Origin: Juglans regia
Taxonomy: Eukaryota; Streptophyta; Magnoliopsida; Fagales; Juglandaceae
Assembly: GCF_001411555.2 (NCBI RefSeq)
Contig: NC_049909.1
Location: forward strand, 18,400,623 to 18,464,622
Length of the DNA: 64,000 bases
Reading direction: 5' to 3'
Below the pieces are notes generated by a model that did no database searches, was not told the DNA's origin, and saw only the letters and a list, made by a program, of their open reading frames with translations. The first letter of the stretch is position 1, and each line of letters opens with the position of its first letter. The position numbers and the translations under genes are program-made. Below, in pieces: positions 20,467-39,839 of the stretch.

Positions 20467-23400
20467 ATGGAGTTGAGCACATTTCGCGACTGCTCTTCGC
20501 TAATACTACTTTTTATCTCAGGTATGCTACACAGTCATCTCGTTTTTCTGATGTATTTTGTAGCTTTTGGCTTCGTTTGGTAAATTGGTTTCTAAATTCG
20601 CTGAGTTGGAAGAAGTTCCATTTTCGGGTTTCAATGTGCATTACTAGGAATTTTGTTGTTTCCTGTAATGGTTGCTTCAATTGGGATAAACTACGGCCAA
20701 ATAGCGAACAATCTACCTTCGCCAGAGAGCGTGGTACCTCTTGTCAAAACCATCGGTGCCACTAAGGTGAAGCTCTACGACGCAGATCCACGAGTGCTCA
20801 AAGCATTCGCCAACACCGGCGTGGAATTCGTTGTCGGGCTGGGAAACGAGTACTTGGCGAAGATGAAGGACCCAGAAAATGCCCAAGCCTGGGTCAAGAC
20901 CAACGTCCAGGCCTACCTTCCGGCAACGAAAATCACCTCCATCTTCGTTGGCAACGAAGTTTTAACCTTCAACGACACCGCTCTCGCAGGTTGTCTCCTA
21001 CCGGCAATGCAGAACGTGCACACGGCGCTCGTGAATCTTGGGTTAGACAAGCAGGTGGCTGTGACCACCGCTCACTCCCTGGCCATTCTCGAAACCTCGT
21101 ACCCACCTTCGGCCGGGGCTTTTCGCCGCGATCTGTCGGGCTGTATCACCCAGATTTTGAGCTTCCACGCCAAGACGGGCTCGCCATTCTTAATCAACGC
21201 GTACCCTTACTTCGCGTACAAGGCGAGCCCGAAGCATGTCACGCTGGACTTCGTTCTCTTCCAGCCGAACCCAGGGGTCGTAGACCCTGTTACGAACCTC
21301 CGCTACGACAACATGCTGTTCGCGCAGATCGACGCCGTGTACGCCGCACTCGCTTCAGCTGGCTACAAGAAGCTGCCGGTTCACATCTCCGAGACGGGTT
21401 GGCCGTCGAGAGGGGACGAGGACGAGGTCGGCGCGACCCCGGAGAACGCCAAGAAGTACAACGGGAATCTGTTTAAGCTGATGAAGAAGAAGGGTACGCC
21501 GATGAGACCGAGCTCGGACCTGAACATCTACGTCTTTGCTTTGTTCAACGAGAACATGAAGCCCGGACCGACTTCGGAGAGGAATTACGGGCTGTTCAAG
21601 CCGGACGGGACTCCCGCGTACGCCCTTTGCATTGCCACAAACGACGGCGTTAGTAACACTACGAACTTCGGGGGCTCTACTCCTGGCGGCTCTACTCCTA
21701 ACAGCTCTACTCCTGGCAGCTCTGATACTCCCCTGACGCCGCCCACTGGTTATTTGTCCATTACCTCTGCTGCTCCGGTGAGTAAATTTTTGTTAATAAT
21801 TTTTTCAAAGAAAAAAAAAAATCTTTGCCGTTTTTAGCGTATGATAATGGTACTGTGGATAATGCTTCAGGTCAACTGTTCAAAGGTAGAAAGAAAACGA
21901 CATGCATATCTTAAATTCAAATCCTAATTCAAACCATGATAAGGAGAGATGTATTATCTCAACAAAAAAGTACTGTAAATCTTATTTCATAGGCTTTATA
22001 AATTTATGCCTTTAGCTAAAATTTAAAATATAAATCTAAATTTTATAAATTTGTACAAACTTTACGCATTCCGTTTAAACAAAATAGATAAATATGACAC
22101 TCATAAAATTACTTTTAAATTTTGGTCATTGTTTTGAAATTCAAGACTTGTAAACTTTAAAAATATATCTAACATTACTCAAATATAAATAAAAATAATA
22201 TTTATTTTATTGATAATGTATCATTAATCATATAAAAATCTAATGTCTGAAAAAAGTAGTGCTAACTGCTAAGATACAACCTTTTGTACAATTATTTTAT
22301 AATCCTGTTTTAAATGAATGATATTTTTATAAAATATAATAATAATAATAATATTATTATTTTACAAAAATGTCACTCAATTAAAAGTGAGTTGTAAAAA
22401 AAACTATAAAATAGTTGTATCTTGCTACTACTCAAGTTGTGTTTGCGAACACAATTATTTCATATATTCTCAAATTATTTCACAATTATTTATAAATAAT
22501 TTATTATTATTTATAAATTATTTATCATTATTTATAAATTATTTTATTATTATTTACAAATGATCTGAATACTCTTAACAAGCCTTAATATTATTTATAT
22601 AAACAACAATAAATGCTATAAAAACAATCATGCAGCTCTCACTTGAATTCCAAGATACTTTTTGCTTGGGAAAACCCATTGTTGGCATTCGGTAATGGGT
22701 CTCCTCCATGGATCTTACTTCTAATAAAATTTATTTTATATTTTCTGATTTATTTCTTAAACTATAAATAAAATACTTTATTTCATATTTCTAGCCTTGT
22801 AACGAGGGATTCCATGATTCGAGACCTTGCTTCCACGAATCCAACCTCCTATATATATATATATAATTAAATTAAAAAAAAAAAACTAATAAAGAAGATG
22901 ATGGACAGTCCCAAACAGAAAATACGACATGATAGATCTTGTGCACATAAATGCACAAGATACCTACCTGTCGCCTGGTCCAGTTTCCAAATTTTAATTG
23001 CCATTAAAATCCTGACAAGATATTCACTAGTGTTAGATTTTTGGACCATGCTACAGTCGGTAGCTGGGAGCTACCATTAGTTGTAGGAATTTTTTTTTTC
23101 TTTTTCATACATATAATTTTTTAATATTTTTTTAAAAAATAAAAAATATTATAATATTATTAAAAAATATTTTCTTAATTATTAAATCAAAATCAAAATC
23201 AAAAATCAAAACGGTAGAATGGAGCGGTAGAATAGAGTGATAAGAGTAGAATTATCCTAAATTTTTATCAACACTCCATGTATTTTGAAGTTTTGGGAGC
23301 CCTCAAAACTGGTCCCTCCGATGGATAGAGTTGGTAAATTGTGGAGGTCCCTTCAAAATAACAATAAGATCTTTGTCATCAAACCCAACACTAATGGTGG

Positions 23401-23502
23401 TGCTGTTGATTTCAGGAGAGGTACCAATCTATGGCTGCTCCAGCATTCCTTTTCTTCTTCATGTCTATGATGATGATGATGATGGGATTGGTCCACCATT
23501 AA
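20467..23502 (+). CDS. GPI-anchored glucan endo-1,3-beta-glucosidase (GH17, BG14-like)
   Basis: Hydrolyses beta-1,3-glucan (callose) at the cell surface, often at plasmodesmata. Exons: 20467-20521, 20648-21777, 23416-23502, total 1272 bp, 423 aa. Residues 1-30 form a signal peptide ('SSLILLFISGILLF'). The GH17 barrel starts at 'SIGINYGQIANNLPSPE' and runs to about 350. The acid/base Glu122 lies in 'FVGNEVLT' and the nucleophile Glu267 in 'ISETGWPSRGD'. A Ser/Thr/Pro/Gly-rich linker follows. The 28-residue last exon is a hydrophobic tail ending in a six-Met run and 'GLVHH', as expected for a GPI-attachment signal. No X8/CBM43 domain is seen. Exon 1 is short and easily missed. Its donor (20522) and the acceptor at 20647 join one Gly codon. 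Intron 2 is 1638 bp of AT-rich sequence. Confidence 0.92.
22936..22961. repeat. Perfect 10-bp inverted repeat
   Basis: 'atcttgtgca' and 'tgcacaagat' flank a 6-base loop 'cataaa' inside glucanase intron 2. It may be a chance palindrome. Confidence 0.5.
23070..23260. repeat. AT-rich MITE-like block in glucanase intron 2
   Basis: A block with 'ttaatatttttttaaaaaat' and 'ttcttaattattaaat' resembles blocks at about 49.43-49.50 and 62.84-62.95 kb, one of them apparently in the opposite orientation. It is likely a dispersed non-coding repeat. Confidence 0.35.
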
Positions 23503-23779
23503 AGATGGGAGAGCTAAGCGTTCAAACTTTTACCAGCCTCCAAGTGAAAAAAAAACTGCAATCAAAAGAGAAAAAAGAGGCTACTATGCTGTGTACATTA
23601 CTATGTTCTGGGAGTCAATTATATTCATCAAACCAAACTAATGGGACCCTTTACCCCATCTATGCGTTCTCTTTCATTTGATTAATAATTGCTGGTGTGG
23701 CATGTAGGGTTTTATTGAGGATTGAAGTTGGATGATTTGGTGCTTGTTCATACATATTTTCTCACTTTCCAGTTGGCAA

Positions 23780-23927
23780 CGAACAGTAAATATTTCTCAC
23801 CGGTTTTAAGAATGGGTATGTGAAAGATTGGGGAGATTCTTGGCTTGATATGTTTGTTGTGGCTCCTCTTTCAGCTGTTAAGGGGAATATTACTGTTATT
23901 ACTGAAGAGGATCTTCAATTTTTTTAA
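23780..23927 (+). pseudogene. Unrecognised coding-like fragment 3' of the glucanase
   Basis: One frame reads 'GYVKDWGDSWLDMFVVAPLS' and continues to 'VITEEDLQFF', then stops. It lacks a start codon and is closed upstream by a stop. The composition is protein-like but I do not recognise the family. It may be an exon remnant within the 3' region between the convergent glucanase and UBP genes. Confidence 0.3.
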
Positions 23928-24338
23928 AATCTGAGTATATTAGCATAATTTATGATGTAAAGTTACATGGTGAGGAGATAGATGCTCTATAGCATAACAA
24001 ACCCTCGTGAATCTATAGAATATGCTATTATGATTTGTTTCTTCTTCGCATTTTTGTCTTCAAACTTGCTATTACAAGTGCACATGCCCGTACAAAAACT
24101 TTTCACTGGCTTACATTTTGCTCATACAACATACCTTCTAGAACATGAAAAATAATGGTTTGGTTATCATTGTTCAATAGAATAAAGTGTTGAAAAGATC
24201 AGAGGAAGGACAATTTGTAAAACGGCAAGGTGATGAGGAGAATTGACTACGGCCGCCCTACATAACCCAGCATAGAACATCACAGGCAGGAAACTATCAG
24301 CAACCTAATAGCCGGCCAAAATTCACTATATTGATAAA

Positions 24339-24387
24339 AGTCACCATCCCTGCTCCCACTAGAAGTCACCATCCCTGCTCCCACCAG
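24339..24387. repeat. Two-copy short tandem repeat
   Basis: 'agtcaccatccctgctccca' occurs twice in direct succession, in the likely 3' region of the UBP gene. Confidence 0.6.
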
Positions 24388-24564
24388 CTGATGTTCCGCA
24401 ACCGCTTTTACTCTCGTGACATGTATCTCGAAGCTGAGAGTTCCATGTTTTTCCGGTAAGCGGACTCGTCATTCTATGGACTTGATGCCTGAACAAAGTT
24501 GGCTACACATAGTAAAGGGAAGCTCAAAGGCAATGAAACAGCAAAACGAACCCAATCATTGCCT

Positions 24565-32219
<7,655 letters not shown>

Positions 32220-32515
32220 GATCAATCACAAAACCTGCCAATTGAAAATCAGATGAAGATCTCAAATCCAAATCATAAAACTTAAAACTTAGGATTTTTT
32301 TTATCCAAAAGGTGTTCGAGATTCACGAACTGGACGAACCTTAGGTTAAAATATCGAGGGAAGAAGGAGATCGGGGAGCTGGGACGGATATTCAGGATGG
32401 AAAAGAGAAAATTTACTCCTGCAGGGGTTGAGGGAAAAATGATCTGGGAAAGGCAAAGAACTAACAAGAGAAAATTGTTTTACGGTCCTCCAACGACCTT
32501 GTCCTTTATATATTT
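32220..32515 (-). promoter_or_regulatory. UBP gene leader, leader intron acceptor and TATA box
   Basis: On the minus strand an acceptor 'aattggcag' (AG at 32236-32235) lies 15 bases before the ATG, suggesting a 5'-UTR intron. Its donor is not certain. A TATA-like 'atatataaagg' (rc of 32503-32513) lies about 290 bp upstream of the ATG. Confidence 0.4.
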
Positions 32516-32728
32516 TTCTTGAGACACACAAACGCTTTTAAAGCCTCCAAGAAAGGAACTTGCAAAGAAGGCCTTAAAGTAATGCCAACTGTTTTACTTT
32601 TCCTATGCCTGGAGCTGATTATGACTTATTTTGGCTGTCCATTTTCTCTCAAATTTTCTTTTTTCCTGGATTTTCTCAGAACCACACTGACGGTGTACCA
32701 ATCGAAATGTGTAATGCCTTGCCTCCTC

Positions 32729-32764
<36 letters not shown>

Positions 32765-33290
32765 GATTTTGTCCTTAAAACCCGATTGCCAACAGCATTA
32801 TCTGTGCCAATGTCTTTGACATTAGACAGTGTCAATGAAGACAAATGATTTCGCAGATTAATCCATATATTCAGCTGAAAAGTTGCTTCATATTTTCGTG
32901 ATCACATCTTCTATAATTATGGCCAGGTTGAAATTAGCATCTCGATATAAATAATTTTAAGACTGATTATTTTTAAAAATTAACGAAATTTAAAAAATAG
33001 GTTTTTATATATGAATTATATATATATATATATATTTTTTAAATCAGCGTACAGTGTTTACTTTACAAATTATTCTTTTATTATTCGAATGTATATATAT
33101 ACATATATATATATGCATACAACTTGTATTTGATTTAATAAAGATGTAAAATTGAAGAAATGAAACGTAAAAAACAATATTAAACAACTAATAGACCAGG
33201 CTGCACCATTTAATACGGTGCCTCTAGATGTTCTGACGTGGCAAAGACCCTGTGATCCAACATGAGCGGCCTGTGTCTTGTCGTCGCATG
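32516..33290. other. Intergenic sequence with (TC)n and (AT)n repeats
   Basis: A (CT)n run spans about 32733-32763 and AT runs lie near 33020-33040 and 33090-33115. No gene is seen. Confidence 0.5.
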
Positions 33291-33305
33291 CCATATTTCA
33301 CGTCC
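33291..33305. repeat. LINE target-site duplication, left copy
   Basis: 'ccatatttcacgtcc' matches 38991-39005 ('ccatatttcatgtct') with two transitions. It lies directly before the plus-strand T run that represents the LINE poly-A tail. Confidence 0.8.
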
Positions 33306-33479
33306 TTTTTTTTTTTTTTTAAATAATTTTTTTTGAAATCATCTCTTTCATTCGTAACCTTTACTAAAACAAAGTTAATAAACAGTTAGTAATGTCCTCA
33401 ATGTCCACTATACAGTCTCTGACATTAAGAGCATTCTTCCCTAATTTATGGGCAACTACCTTCACGATGTGTGATTACA

Positions 33480-36400
33480 AAAACATTGCTCCAATCTATC
33501 CATTATTGCTTGGATATATGAGGTGATCATACCAAAATTGCTTTCATCCTTCTTCTTCTGTTGTATAGTATCGACTATATTCTTGGAGTCACCTACTAGA
33601 ATTACCTTATTCATTCCTAACTCAAGTCCAAGAATGATTGCCTTTGATACAGTTGTTGCCTCTGCATAAGTGGATCTAGAAATGCATCTTCTTTCTTTTT
33701 CAAGTTTGCCAAAAAAATCGCTTCTTCATCTCTTACTGTTGCTCTTATTCCTATTTTACATCCTTTTTTTTTCATCTACAACCACATCCCAATTTATCTT
33801 ACAAAAACCTTGAGGTGGACTAACCCATATGACCCTTCTGTCTATTGCTGCAATCTGATCATTCTCTTCTAACCTTGTTGTTGCACATTCTGTCATCAAT
33901 TCACTTGCTCTATGCATGACTAGATTAGGATCAATCATAGTGTTCTTCAATACATATTAGTTTATTCTCCACCAAATGTTCCATAAAACTAGAATAAGCT
34001 CAATCATCTCCTGCTTGTTGAGTCTTTTGAACAAGTCCTGAATAAAACACCTTGAAACTGCTACATGTTATCTTTGTTTTTTGAATTTTTCTTGAACTTT
34101 GACTCAGTATATCAGTTCCTGAAATACACTCCCATGGTACATGTTAAGTTGTTTCTTGTTCCTTGAGGCATATTGGACAACTTGAATCTTGAATGATCTT
34201 CTTCTGGCACAAGTTGACCCTGGTTGGCAGTATATTCGAACATGCTCTCCAAAGAAAGTTCTTGGCGACTGGAGGTATTGGCAGCTTCCAGAAACTGGTC
34301 CACTCCTCTTTGTTGGTAACTCTTTTTGAAGTCTTTCCTTGTTTCCTTTCTTGTAGTTAGTTTCCTTAGTAAATGATAAGCACTTTTCACTGTGAATTCT
34401 CCCCTAGTATTACTTCTCCAAATCAATCTGTCTTCCTGATTATACTTGCTAATATGGATTTTAGTTATCAAGCCATCTTTTGTACTATTGAAGATTGATT
34501 GAATTAAAGAGATGTTCCATTCTTTTGTTTATTGTTGGATGAGGTCTTCCACTCTTGCACCATTTTCCAACAAGTTATAACCAGATTGAGGTTTGTACAA
34601 TATAGGTTGAGGTAGCCATAAATCTGTCCAAATTCTAACAGATTTACCATTTCTAAATCTCCAATTTGACCCTTCTTGAATTACTTCTCTTACTGATAAC
34701 AAACTTCTCCAAATATAGAAAGGGTTGCTTCCTAGTTTTGCATTGAAAAAATTTGAGTGAGGGTAGTATTTTACCTTTAGAACACTTACTGCTAGGGAAT
34801 CTGGATTTTTAATCATTCTCCAAACTTGTTTTGCTAACAAAGCTTGATTAAACTTTTCAAATTCTCTAAATCCGAGACCCCTTATTTCTCTAGCCTTCCC
34901 CATTTTTGACCAACTCATCCAGCTTGTCTTTCTCTCTTTATTTACCTGCCCCCACCAATAGTTGCTCATTAAACTGTTTAATTATTTCAGAAATCCCTTA
35001 GGAAGTTTAAAATCTTCCATTGAATATGTTGGAATAGCTTGAATCACTGATTTTATCAATATTTCTCTGCCTGCTTGAGATAAAAACTTCCACTTCCAAT
35101 TTGTCAATTTCCCTCATACTTTGTCTAGTATTACCTTAAAACTAATGATTCTCGATCTGCCTATTAAAGTTGTAAGGCCTATAGATTTATCATAAGAGTT
35201 TATAATTCTTACCCTTGCAACCCTTATGACAATGTCCCTTATGGAAGCCTTTGTATTGTTGCTGAAACATAGAGCAGTTTTGTCTTTGTTTATTCTTTGG
35301 CATGATGCTCTTTCATACTGACTTATGATGTAACTAAGCCTACTCCATTCTAGTGATGAGGCTTTGCAAAATAGTACATTGTCATCTGCAAAAAACGGAT
35401 GGTTTAAGTGAAATTGATCCCTACCAATTAGTAACCTAGTAATCATCCTCTTCTATTCAGCCTTGTTTAGCATTTGAATTAGAGCTTCATAACATATTAT
35501 AAATAGATAGGGTGACATTGGGTCTCCCTATCTAATTCCTCTAGTAGGAGCAAATTCTGGTTGAGGAAAGCCATTCACCAGTAAAGAGTATGTGACAGTG
35601 GTAACACATTTAAGAACCAATTCTATCAATCTTCTATTGAACCCCATCTTTACCATTATTGTCTCTAGAAAACTTCACTACAATCTATCATAGACCTTGC
35701 TCATGTCCATTTTGAGTGCCATGAACCCAGTATTTCCTTTCATCTTGCAATGCATTGAATGCATAGCTTCGAAAGCAAGTACTGTATTATCTGTAATTAT
35801 TCTCCCAAGAACAAATGCTATCTAATTTGAAGAAACGATGTCAGGTAGGATTTGCTTCAACCTATTTGACAGAACTTTGGCCATAATTTTGTATAATACA
35901 TTACACAAACTAATAGGTCTATATTCTGTGACATTTGAGGGATTTTTTTTTTTTTTAAGGAATTAAGACTATGAAAGTCTTATTGATAGAATAATCCCAC
36001 CTATTTCTGTTCAAAGCCTTTGTTACTGCTTCACATAGATATTTTCCTATAGTTTCCCAATGTTGTTGAAAGAAACCTGCTGAATATCTATCAGGATCAG
36101 GAGAATTGAAAGGGTTCATGCTAAATACTATTTCTTTTACCTTTGAGTACACAAATTCTAAAGTCAATATTGTATTCATTTCCTCAATAATCATCGTTGG
36201 CATGTCTTCAACACACTATGACTGGCCCATTGGATGAGATGTAACGTACAAATTAATGAAGAACTTCTGAATAATGTGATTGATGTCTTGTGTTGTAGAA
36301 TAGGAATTCCCCTCTTCATCACTGATCATGTGTATGGTGTTGTTATTCTTCCTTTGATTGGCATACATATGAAAAAATTTGGTGTTTCGATCCCTTTCTC

Positions 36401-37460
36401 TGAGCCATTTTTGTTTTGATCTTTGCTTCCACTTTAGATCTTCCTGCTCCAGTTTAATATTCACATTCCTTTGCACTTGTTTGATTTCCTCTTGATAAGC
36501 TCGTGTTCTTTCTTGAAGTTGTTTCACCTTGTTAAGCTGATGTTCAATTGATTCTTTGTATAGCCTCTCTTGTCTTCTGTTCTAGTTGATGAATTGACTT
36601 TTGCATCTGTCTAAATTTTTTATGACTTCAGTCACTGTATTCTTAGTGTTGTTATTCCTTTTCAAAGCTCTATTTACCATGCCCTTACAATCCTCATTTA
36701 GGCTCCAACTCATTTCATATCTGAAAAGTCTGCTTCTTCTTCTTTGTGGATAAGACTGAGAGATCAAATTTGTTAGTATGGGGCTATGATTTGAGGTTCA
36801 TGCTGCTAGAGTCATAACATTAATGTCTTGAAAAATGTTTATAAATGCAATGTTAGCAAGCACTTTATCTAATCTCTTTTTTGTGAATTCACCTCATTCT
36901 CTGTTGTTAAACCAGATAAATTTATTCCCACTAAACCCCATATCATTTAACTCACTGTCTTGCAATGCTTTTCTAAAGCCTTCCATTTGAGCCAAAGGTC
37001 TGGTGATACCCCCATGTTTTTCATGTTAATGCAGTATTTCATTGAAATCTCTCATGCATAACCATGGTCTATTATCCATAGGTTTTAAAGCCTTAATAAC
37101 TGCCAACTCCCTTATCTTTCTATTGTTACTAGGCTGCCATAAAAACCTATTACTGTCCATACCCTCCCAATATTAGAATCATAAATTCTAAGAGAGATAT
37201 GTGATTTAGTGTAAGATTCTACCTCAATATCATCAGTGGAATGCCACATCATTGCCAAACCTGCACCATTTCCTTTATTATTCAATGTAAAACTTTTATC
37301 AAAACCTATTTTGTTCCTTATACTTTCAATCATTTCCCTTGTGCTTTTTTGTTTCAACGAGAAAAATGATTTTTGGGCTCTTTTGCTTTACCATAAAGTA
37401 AAGCTCTCTAACTGTTCGAGGGTTCCCAAACCCTCGACAGTTCCAAGTAAGGCACTTCAT
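33480..37460 (-). pseudogene. LINE ORF2: endonuclease, reverse transcriptase, RNase H (broken)
   Basis: The start 'MKCLTWNCRGFGNPRTVREL' is typical of plant LINE ORF2 and gives the endonuclease WNCRG motif and 'IIFLVETK' Glu. The reverse transcriptase region has 'SPDPDRYSAGFFQQHWETIG' at about 36.1 kb and the catalytic 'FADDNVLF' at about 35.39 kb. 'IWRSNTRGEFTVKSAYHLL' at about 34.4 kb is the zf-RVT region. A C-terminal RNase H is shown by 'INWDVVVDEKKR', then 'TYAEATTVSKAI' and 'VILVGDSKNIV'. Acidic residues of that fold are thus visible. Several stops and frame changes break the frame, for example between 34.1 and 34.5 kb and around 35.5-35.9 kb. Confidence 0.85.
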
Positions 37461-37977
37461 TACTGCTGGTGGGGCTGCTGAGCAGCCTCCACCATAGGTT
37501 CCTGAGTTATTCTCCTTTCAGGATTGAGATCCTCTTTAAATGTTTTGGTTGCACCTTGGTCATCATCCTTATCAATATTTTCATTGTCTCTTTTCCTTTC
37601 ATTTTGAGCACTTGTTTCTGTCTTTTCACTCTCCATTTCTTCTAGATTTTGATGATTGCCATTTCTTCCCCTTTTTTCAAGCTCAATTTTTTTGGTAATA
37701 AGTCCACTGTATTTGATGATTGATGTCTCAAGTAAACAAGTTGGGTTTCTCCTTCTAAATTGAGAGTTTGATTGGTTTGATTGATGTTATCAATAAACAA
37801 CTGATTTTTGTTACTGATGTTTGTCTCAGCTGATGAAACTCTCTTTTGTTCTACAGGTTGGTCAACATGTCTGCTACACTCCAGCTGAACTTTTTATTTA
37901 CCCTTATCCACATTTAGTTCAATTTACTGATTACAATCTTGTTGAGAGTTTTCAAAGGGGTCCATGATTGCCTCCTT

Positions 37978-38842
37978 CTAAGGGATTTGGTTATTATGAT
38001 AATAGAGAAGGCCCCTACTATTTTGTTCCTCATCACTTTCTTGAGCTTTATACTGACCTCTGTTACCCCTGCTTGCAATTATTTTGTCCCCATTACCCAT
38101 CATTGTGATAGCTGTAGCCCTTAGCCACTGTCCATACTGCGATTGAACTTCACTTCTTGAATTAGTTCTACTTCTTCCCAGTACACAACTCCTATTTACA
38201 TGTTGAATTACAGCACAGTGAAAGCAAAATAAAAGAAGTCTTTCATATTTAAACTCCATCCAAAATGTTTCCCTTCTATTTTAACTAACTTCCCACGAGG
38301 TAAAGGTTTGGTAGTATCCAAATTAACTATGATCCTGAGACATTTTCCCAACCCTACCCCATCCTCATTCACATCTACTGTTAAGACCTCCCCTATTGAA
38401 GACCCTATTCTTTCCCCTATTCATATGTCATCGCTATTAAGGGCAAATCATGAAGTTGAATCCAGAAGGGTTCATGTGAAAAACTTACCTCACTCTGAGG
38501 ATTACGGCCGTCAAAAGGTTGTATACATACTAGGTATTTGTCAAAAGTCCATGGTCTTCCATTGATTACTTTTTCCATGTCCACTGGTTTATGAAATTCT
38601 ACTAAAAATCTATGATGCTTTATTGCATCGAAGCTCAGATAACCCTTAGGGTTCCATATCTTTGTCATGGTTGTTTGAAAAGCTTCCTTGTTTAGCTTTT
38701 TTTCCATCAACACAAATAGAAGAAGACATCTCTTGGACTTTAGATTAGCTCTTTTTGTTTCCTCTTCTGTTAAATCAACCACCTCTTTCTCTGTTTTAGT
38801 TAGTTTGAATCCTTCTAAAAGCCTTGCTAATTCATCTGCCAT
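37978..38842 (-). pseudogene. LINE ORF1: DUF4283 plus CCHC knuckle (broken)
   Basis: The frame starts 'MADELARLLEGFKLT' and has the DUF4283 core ('FLVEFHKPVDMEKVINGRPW', 'PFWIQLHDLPL'). After stops in the same frame a second piece has 'YERLLLFCFHCAVIQHVNRS' followed by Cys, which fits the CCHC knuckle that follows DUF4283 in plant retroelements. It would bind element RNA. Internal stops after 'LIAMTYE' make it non-functional. Confidence 0.8.
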
Positions 38843-38990
38843 GTTTGTAGCTTCGACTGATTAGAAATTATACTGAAAGTTCAAAGAAAACTCCTACCCA
38901 CCACCATACCCTTTACAGAAGGAAATGACCTAGTCCTTGCCTGATAAGGAAAGGACTTTAATTAATTTAGACTTTATTGTGTTTGCTTTA

Positions 38991-39005
38991 CCATATTTCA
39001 TGTCT
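38991..39005. repeat. LINE target-site duplication, right copy
   Basis: 'ccatatttcatgtct' directly follows the LINE 5' end (minus orientation) and pairs with 33291-33305. Confidence 0.8.
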
Positions 39006-39041
39006 TTAAGTGACGATACGTTTTTTTATTATTTATTTTGA

Positions 39042-39240
39042 AAATGAATAATGTTAGTTCTTTTTTTATTTTTTTCGGCAAGAATGAATAATGTTAATTA
39101 TCCCCTCATTTTGTCCTCTCAAAGTTATTATTAGTGTATTAAATGAATAATGTTAGTTCTTTTTTTTTTCTTTCTCGACAAGAATGAATAATGTTAGTTA
39201 TCCGCTCATTTTGTCATCTCAAAGTTATTATTAGTGTATT
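39042..39240. repeat. 99-bp tandem duplication
   Basis: Two adjacent units at 39042-39140 and 39141-39240 both start 'aaatgaataatgttagttct' and end 'ttattattagtgtatt', with a few differences. Each unit itself contains 'gaataatgttagtt' or a close variant twice. Confidence 0.75.
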
Positions 39241-39260
39241 TGAATTTTTTTCTAAATGAA

Positions 39261-39412
39261 TTTTGCTACTTATCATTTCCACACATAATACTTATTTTTT
39301 TTTATTCTTCTTAAACTAATTGAATTATTCTACTTATCATCCATCCACTATATATTTAGTAAGAGAAAAAAATAAAAATAAATGTGGTGTGTAGAGATGA
39401 TGAGTATAATTT
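39261..39412. repeat. 'ctacttatcat' MITE copy
   Basis: It opens 'ttgctacttatcatttccac' and closes 'gtgtgtagagatgatgagta'. An inner 'ttctacttatcatccatcca' repeats the motif. Related copies are at 12445-12630, about 40226-40356 and about 48408-48515. Confidence 0.5.
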
Positions 39413-39634
39413 ATCTTTCTAAATTATTAAAAATGTTATCACTAAAATATTTGTATATTTTGTTTAACATTTATAAAATAAAAAACACAAAAAACTAATT
39501 TGAACTAGTCATAAGTTTTAGAGGGCAAAATATTCGGGCTGAGTTGTAGCACCCATTGAAAATATAGACGGAGCATATTTTATGATATTACTTAATAAAA
39601 ATCATTTCTTAAAAAAAACAAAGTCATACAGACT

Positions 39635-39829
39635 TAGGTTTCGTTTGGATCATCAACCTATCTCAACTCATCATTATAACTTTTTCAAATTCCAACACAA
39701 AATATAATAAACAATTCAATTTTTTCAAATTCCAAAATAATAATAATATTAAAAAATAATATTCTAACAATATTTTATCATCTCAACTCAACTCAACTCA
39801 ACTCACTTCAACATCCAAACTCAACCTAA
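39635..39829. mobile_element. Tourist-like MITE copy
   Basis: The ends are 'taggtttcgtttgga' and 'tccaaactcaaccta', inverted repeats with two mismatches. The interior has 'tctcaactca' direct repeats and 'aaatataataaacaattcaa', shared with copies at 52.6 and (inverted) 58.6 kb. Terminal 'gttTGG' and flanking TTA/TAA suggest the PIF/Harbinger superfamily. Confidence 0.6.
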
Positions 39830-39839
39830 TTCGGACTTG

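Larger units (their letters stand above)
33306..38990 (-). mobile_element. Full-length decayed L1-type LINE retrotransposon
   Basis: The element is 5685 bp, oriented minus, bounded by a 15-bp target-site duplication and ending in a 15-base A tail (T at 33306-33320). About 150 bp of 5' leader precedes ORF1 (ATG at 38842). ORF2 (ATG at 37460) carries endonuclease, reverse transcriptase, zinc-binding and RNase H regions in order. Many stops and frameshifts interrupt both frames, so it cannot move on its own. It sits between the UBP promoter and the CID11 upstream region. Confidence 0.88.

Noticed and set aside
20991..21476. 161-aa ORF inside the glucanase gene
   Set aside because: It is an out-of-frame shadow of the GC-rich GH17 coding exon.
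22643..22700. Possible alternative last exon of the glucanase after 'tcatgcag'
   Set aside because: The resulting tail is not hydrophobic, whereas the exon at 23416 gives a proper GPI signal and the right phase.
22682..22702. Start of a miR394-like sequence ('ttggcattcggt')
   Set aside because: Similarity ends after about 10 bases and no hairpin arm is seen.
36234..38565. Plus-strand ORFs across the LINE
   Set aside because: They are antisense to recognisable LINE ORF1/ORF2 domains.
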